Source: Silurus meridionalis
Taxonomy: Eukaryota > Chordata > Actinopteri > Siluriformes > Siluridae
Reading direction: 5' to 3'
Length of the DNA stretch: 64,000 bases
NCBI RefSeq assembly: GCF_014805685.1
Contig: NC_060896.1
Coordinates: 6,406,389 to 6,470,388, forward strand
Below the pieces are notes generated by a model. The model did no database searches, had not been told where the DNA came from, and was given only the letters and a program-made list of their open reading frames with translations. Made by a program: the position numbers and the translations under genes. This document shows positions 59,171-64,000 of the stretch, one piece after another; positions within the stretch are counted from its first letter, which is position 1, and every line of letters starts with the position of its first letter.

Positions 59171-60392
59171 CTGGTTAAGGAACACTGGTGCATCAGAAGG
59201 CACCATGCACACACATTTTTACACTTATTCACATACAGGCACAATTTAGAATAGCCAGTTCAGCTACCCACATGTGTTTAGTAGAGAAAGGACAAAGCCT
59301 GATAGCAACTTGACGTAGCTAAAAGAAGATGAATGAATACTTTAGTGCCCTGATGATATTTAGGAAGCACTTAAAGAAGACCATACAGCTGACTGGTAAC
59401 TTCAAAAGAATCCCTCCCATACTCCTCTCTGGAAACTGTACAGATCTCACCAAATTTCTGTGTCCTATAATCTGCCAGGAGCTCCCCAGGCAATCTAACC
59501 TCAAATTCATACCTGAAACAGCTTAGGTTCATCAGTGGAGGTGATTAAACATGTACAATCCACCTCAGTCAGTGTTGGTTCAGCCCACCACTTTCATTAT
59601 TGAGTCTATTCTCACCTTCTCCGTCGCAGTCTGGTGGAAACTGTGGAGAGAATTATCGGCTGTAACCTGCCCACCCTCAACCATCTGTATGACTCCAGGA
59701 CTCGATAAATAAGCATAATAATTGCAGGCCTCTTTCACCCAGGCTATAAGGAAAATTACAATTAAGGCCGCAAGTCAAAGGAACAGCTGGTCTCCCCAAG
59801 CGCGATATTTTATTAATCATGTCTAATTCTGAACTATATGAACCTTTCAAATCAGACATATGCACAGATGGAGCCCAGGGGTTCATATGCACACATAGAG
59901 CATTAACATGGCATTGGAGTGATCATCGGGAAACAATGCTGAACATATACATCATTAAACATTTCATGTTTTACTCTTTTTAAATGAACTCACTTAATCA
60001 ACTGGTAAATTGGTCATGCAAAGGTGGATGCAAAGCCATGAGGCAAAAATACATTATGCTCTACTAATGAGTTTTTACTTTCTTGCACAAAACAGTAAGC
60101 TGCTATCTAAAAACTATATTGTATTAAATACAAATATCTTGAATATTTTTACTTAATAAGATATAGACAGCCAAGACACAGTTATGTTTCTTTCTCGCAA
60201 TTTACCTCATGAACAAAAGCTCTCCCCATTGTGCAAGAAATTAAAACATACATGCAATACCACTTTTACTAATGTAAATCTGTACTTTTCTATATAAAAA
60301 ATGTGCACTAATTTTAATGATTTTTTTCTTGCTTTTTACTTTAGAAAATGTGCAACTGGAAGCTTCTGTCACCAAAACTAATTCCTTGTAAG

Positions 60393-61397
60393 CAGTGGCG
60401 GGCGGTCAGGGCCTTCTCTGCTGGCCTAAACACTAGCAGAACCACTGACCTACATTTCCATCCTAAATTCTAATATTTGTTCCATGAAATTTTATTAATT
60501 TATTCCCAACAGTTTATTCTCGTAGCGTTTCTCTTGGCTGCATTGCTTCCATGTGGATGTTATATTTTTTGTCCAATCAGATTTCAACCTCTATGCTGCC
60601 ATGTCAGTCTAATCTGCACAGGGCCTTCAAAGTTAATACTGCTGTCTCTTTGACCATAGAGAATATTATCAATGGGTCTGTTTCTTTAACCAATCAGATT
60701 TCATATTCTCCTCACAGGGCTAGCTATCTGTGCCAGAATAACGTCAGCATTTTTCCGTCCTCTGATTGTTTGGTCAGAGGGAAACTGTTACATCCAAGTT
60801 CGACTGGCAAAACACGTGTGTAGCTCTGCACACATGAATACATCTGAGTTAGACTTTTTTACACCTATGGAGGAAGAGAAATTGGTTTGGTTTCGGACAT
60901 ATTTAAAAATACATTTTGAAGAAAAGCTAGAAATCGTGAGAAGGTCGGCCAACCCTAAAGCTAGCTAGCGTGTCTCAGCCTTGGAAAGGATTTGTTCACA
61001 ACTTCCAGACCAGTGAATACGAGCTGTACCACTGGATTACAGCCTCTGAGGAGCGGTGCACATTATGAGTCTGCATATCTGGTGAATAGATTGTATTTTA
61101 TTTACATTTGTATGTTTTTGTCATGTTATTAGACAAATATTGGTTCTGAACTGCTCCAGATGATGTAGGTGGCACAGTTGCGGTTGTAGTGTAGAGGTTT
61201 GGAGTCTTAATTGGGTTTCTTGCTTTAGTTAAATAGTCTTCACCCTCTATATGTGAAATGCTTTCCTCTCTGTAATGCCACGTGTTGCTTTATTGCATTT
61301 TTGTATTGTATTGATGGTTTCTATAATCACGACGTGATAGTGGTGGTATTAAGAGATGGATTAAGTCGGGTACGTCCCCACTGAAGGCCCGCCACTG
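60393..61397. mobile_element. hAT-type non-autonomous transposon with 8-bp target duplication
   Basis: Begins CAGTGGCGGGC and ends GCCCGCCACTG, perfect 11-bp inverted termini. Flanks are CTTGTAAG (60385-60392) and CTTGTAAA (61398-61405), seven of eight bases identical; an 8-bp duplication and CAG..CTG ends are hAT hallmarks. About 1005 bp with no transposase-like frame. Inside, AATCAGATTTCA-containing segments recur (near 60575 and 60693). The preceding spacer 59180-60392 shows nothing recognisable. Confidence 0.8.
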
Positions 61398-61669
61398 CTT
61401 GTAAATGCAAACATACTTGGCAATAAAGCTTTTCTTTATTCTGATTCTGATATAATATATGAATAATATCTGAATATGTCTCTTTAGTAGACTGTTTGGA
61501 AGCAATTCATTGAAATGATTGTGATGGTTGTGATGGTTGAGATGATGCTGTAATTTTTTTAAGTTAAATGAAAATGGTGATGGATAAGGACAAAGTAAAA
61601 AAACATTATCTGATATTATCATTCAGTATATTGAAAGCCTGTTTATTGTAAGGTATTAACTGAAAATAA

Positions 61670-63010
61670 TCAAGTCAAGTCAAGTCAAGTTTATTTGTAT
61701 AGCGCTTTTCACAACAGACATTGTCTCAAAGCAGCTTTACACAAATCAACAGTGATGGTGAATGGTGTGCATTTGTCCCTGATGAGCAGCCGTGGCGACT
61801 GTGGCAAGGAAAAACTCCCTTAGATGTTATGAGGAAGAAACCTTGAGAGGAACCAGACTCAAAAGGGGAACCCATCCTCATCTGGGTGACATCAAGAGTT
61901 TGATCATAAATCTTTCAACAATACAGAACACTGGAGAGTGAGAACTAACATGATTACTGGAGTATAAGATTATAAGTAATGTTCTTTCTGCAGTCTTAAA
62001 CAGTCTATATGGTTAGTAGCTCCGAGTTTTATAAGCTCAGCATTTGTGATCACCACAGATCCAGCATCAGCTTCTCCATGCCAGAGCCTTTAAACACTCC
62101 AGGAGGTCCAATGTCAAAACTCCACACATGTAGCGGGATCCAAATGGCACTGGTACGTCTCTAGATGGTTCAGGATGTTTGTGAGTTCGGCATCTACTTC
62201 TTTAAAGGTCCGTAATCATCACGAGGTGGGAGGTGACTGGAGCTGGAGCAACCTCAGGATGCCTCGGGATGGGGAGAGAAAGAGAAGCAGTGGAGAGGAA
62301 TTAGCGTAGCTGCTGTTCATGATATTAACAGCACAAGTTGATAATGTGCATGTGATCAGATGTTCTGGAGCACAAGGTTATGATGTGATGTGTGTTATGT
62401 GTAGGCTTTGCTAAAAGATCGTTTTAATCTACACTTAAATTGGGTGAGTGTGTCTGAGCCCCGAACACTGTCAGGAGACTATTCCAGAGTTTAGGAGCTA
62501 AATGTGAAAATGCTCTACCACCTTTAGTGGACTTTGCTATTCTAGGAACTACTAGAAGCCCAGAGTTTTGAGATCTCAGGGAGCGTGGCGGATTGTAGCG
62601 TGTTAAAAGACTGGATAGATACACGGGAGCCAAACCATTTAGTGCTTTATAAGTGAGAAGTAATAGTTTGTAGTCTATTCGAAACTTAACAGGAAGCCAA
62701 TGTAGGGACGATAAGATCGGGGTTATGTGATCATATTTTTTTGACCTTGTAAGAACTCTGGCTGCTGCATTCTGGACTAACTGAAGCTTGTTTATTAATG
62801 AAGCAGGACATCCACCTAGTAACGCATTACAGTAGTCTATTCTGGAGGTCATAAACGCATGGACGAGCTTCTCTGCATCGGATATAGACAACATATTTCT
62901 TAGCTTAGAAATATTTCTAAGGTGAAAGTAATCTGGTAAGGAGCATCTTAGTTTTATCCTTTTTTTTGGAGGAAACATCAACATCAGCTTCTTAATTACT
63001 TGCATTTAGT
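61670..63010 (-). mobile_element. 5'-truncated LINE with reverse-transcriptase C-terminal remnant
   Basis: The minus strand reads a non-LTR retrotransposon ORF2 C-terminus (VHAFMTSRIDYCNALLGGCP, LQLVQNAAARVLT, SSLHWLPVKFRIDYKLLLLT, YKALNGLAPVYLSSLL) from about 63005 to 62424. Its 3' UTR follows down to GTTTATTTGTATAGCGCTTT and a CAAGT-repeat tail at 61670-61690. Most of ORF2, including the polymerase active site, is missing, so it is dead on arrival. The motifs are typical of fish LINEs of the L2/Rex type; the exact clade is uncertain. Confidence 0.85.
62424..63005 (-). pseudogene. LINE ORF2 C-terminal fragment
   Basis: 193-residue open frame covering only the post-polymerase C-terminal segment of a non-LTR reverse transcriptase (DYFHLRNISKLRNMLS, DYCNALLGG, HITPILSSLHWLPV, FSHLAPKLWNSL). 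No YXDD catalytic motif is present. The frame is a remnant of the truncated LINE, with no start codon of its own. Confidence 0.8.
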
Positions 63011-63089
63011 TTTACATTTGAATAGAGAAGTGCTTTTTTACGCTCTGCACATTCTGTCAGTGAAGTTTAAAATAACGAGTCACAAACCA

Positions 63090-63400
63090 TGACTGGACAC
63101 ACACCTCAACAATGATGGAACTTTAATGGATGAACATTCGGTGCCACCCAGATGAGGATGGGTTCCCTTTTGAGTTTGGTTCCTCTCAAGGTTTCTTCCT
63201 CATACCATCTCAGGGAGTTTTCTCTTGCCATAGTCGCCACTGGCTTGCTCATTATGGATAAATTTATTGGGACTAAACTTGTAGGCAATGACATTAATTA
63301 AAATTGTATATCCTCGTTATCACCATTAAAGAAACTTTAAAACATTGTTGAAAGTGCTATAAAAATAAAAATGAATGAAATTGAATTAAACATAAGACAT
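63090..63400 (+). mobile_element. Second LINE 3'-UTR fragment, opposite orientation
   Basis: CCACCCAGATGAGGATGGGT, TTCCTCTCAAGGTTTCTTCC and GGGAGTTTTCTCTTGCCA on the plus strand are the counterpart of minus-strand text of the LINE at 61750-61880. It ends in a TGAATGAAATTGAATTAAA tail near 63370-63392. The two tails therefore point away from a common centre near 63050. Confidence 0.7.
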
Positions 63401-63819
63401 GAGTTGAGATTTAGCTAGTATTCGCTTCCATGGTTAATAGCGTCACTTGTTTCATTCATGTTGATTTGCTAATTATAATATCTGCAAAACGAGCTAGCAT
63501 GAACATGATGTAATATACCAAAAAAAACTTTTACAACAGAACAGGACATGACTTTTCTAAAGAGCTTCAGGTGCATGTAATAAAGTTTGTTCACCTCCAG
63601 AATTTGTCATTTACATAATTGTCATTCAACTACACAATTATCACAAGGTAAAATATCAAGGTTATTTGAACTTTGACTGAGCACTGAGCACTTCTTGAAG
63701 CTGGAACTTTATGTCTTACTTCTTACTGCCTCACGTTTACATACCTTGCACTAATTGTACATTTAATTTCCTTTATGGAATTTGGCAGATCTCTCCATCC
63801 TTGACTTACATTTATCTTA

Positions 63820-63945
63820 TTCATGCAGCTGAGCAGCTAGGGGGGTTTGGGGCCTTTCTTGGGGGGGCCCAGGAGTGGCAGCTTGGTGTGACTGGGATTT
63901 GAACTCATGATCCTTAACCACTAAGCTACCACCTCCCGACCCATT
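63820..63945 (-). repeat. tRNA-derived SINE-like fragment
   Basis: TGGGATTTGAACTCATGATC and CCTTAACCACTAAGCTACCA read in reverse as a tRNA-like head with B and A boxes; related to the repeat at 17225-17455. Confidence 0.55.
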
Positions 63946-64000
63946 CTCCCCCCATTGTACAATGGTTTTTTTTTTTGCTTGTTTGTTTGTTATTTTGTTT

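Noticed and set aside
59319..59526. Opposing 63- and 65-residue open frames
   Set aside because: Too short, no domain, no splice or start support.

Overview
This is a vertebrate, almost certainly teleost fish, nuclear genomic window. The genes have many short exons with GT..AG introns, the encoded proteins are typical vertebrate ones, and the non-coding DNA is crowded with (CA)n, (TA)n, (GATA)n and (CTGT)n microsatellites, Tc1/mariner relatives, a hAT-type element, tRNA-derived SINE pieces and LINE 3' tails. The mix of Tc1-type repeats suggests an otophysan fish (catfish, carp or zebrafish side), but that is inference.

Layout: (1) about 112-18763, + strand: a Delta-type Notch ligand, most likely deltaC (dlc), entering the window already inside its N-terminal MNNL region and running through DSL, nine countable EGF-like repeats, a transmembrane helix and a short cytoplasmic tail. 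A one-base frameshift sits in the DSL exon. (2) 18764-23300: dlc 3' UTR, then a nearly full-length Tc1 element with an uninterrupted DD34E transposase frame, then a non-autonomous mariner-like element. (3) 23301-31667, - strand: tbrg1 (14 coding exons, 543 codons in my model), with a HARE-HTH-like N-terminal module in front of the FYRN/FYRC part. (4) 32060-32750: a CTGT-rich minisatellite upstream of tbrg1. (5) 33682-42008, - strand: cfap45 (12 coding exons, 535 codons), a ciliary axonemal coiled-coil protein with an RFX X-box-like site about 120 bp upstream of its start codon. (6) 42009-44536: repeat-rich intergenic DNA. (7) 44537-57765, - strand: trpc6 (12 coding exons, 875 codons), a diacylglycerol-gated cation channel. 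(8) 57766-64000: upstream of trpc6, with a BamHI-site-bearing minisatellite, a complete hAT-type MITE with a target duplication, and two LINE tails pointing at each other.

The three minus-strand genes lie head to tail; dlc converges on tbrg1. The genes share no pathway: Notch signalling, a nuclear growth regulator, an axonemal protein and a plasma-membrane channel. No prokaryotic-style system, CRISPR array or virus was seen. Exon boundaries were read by eye from splice sites, phase continuity and remembered family sequence; no alignment was run.
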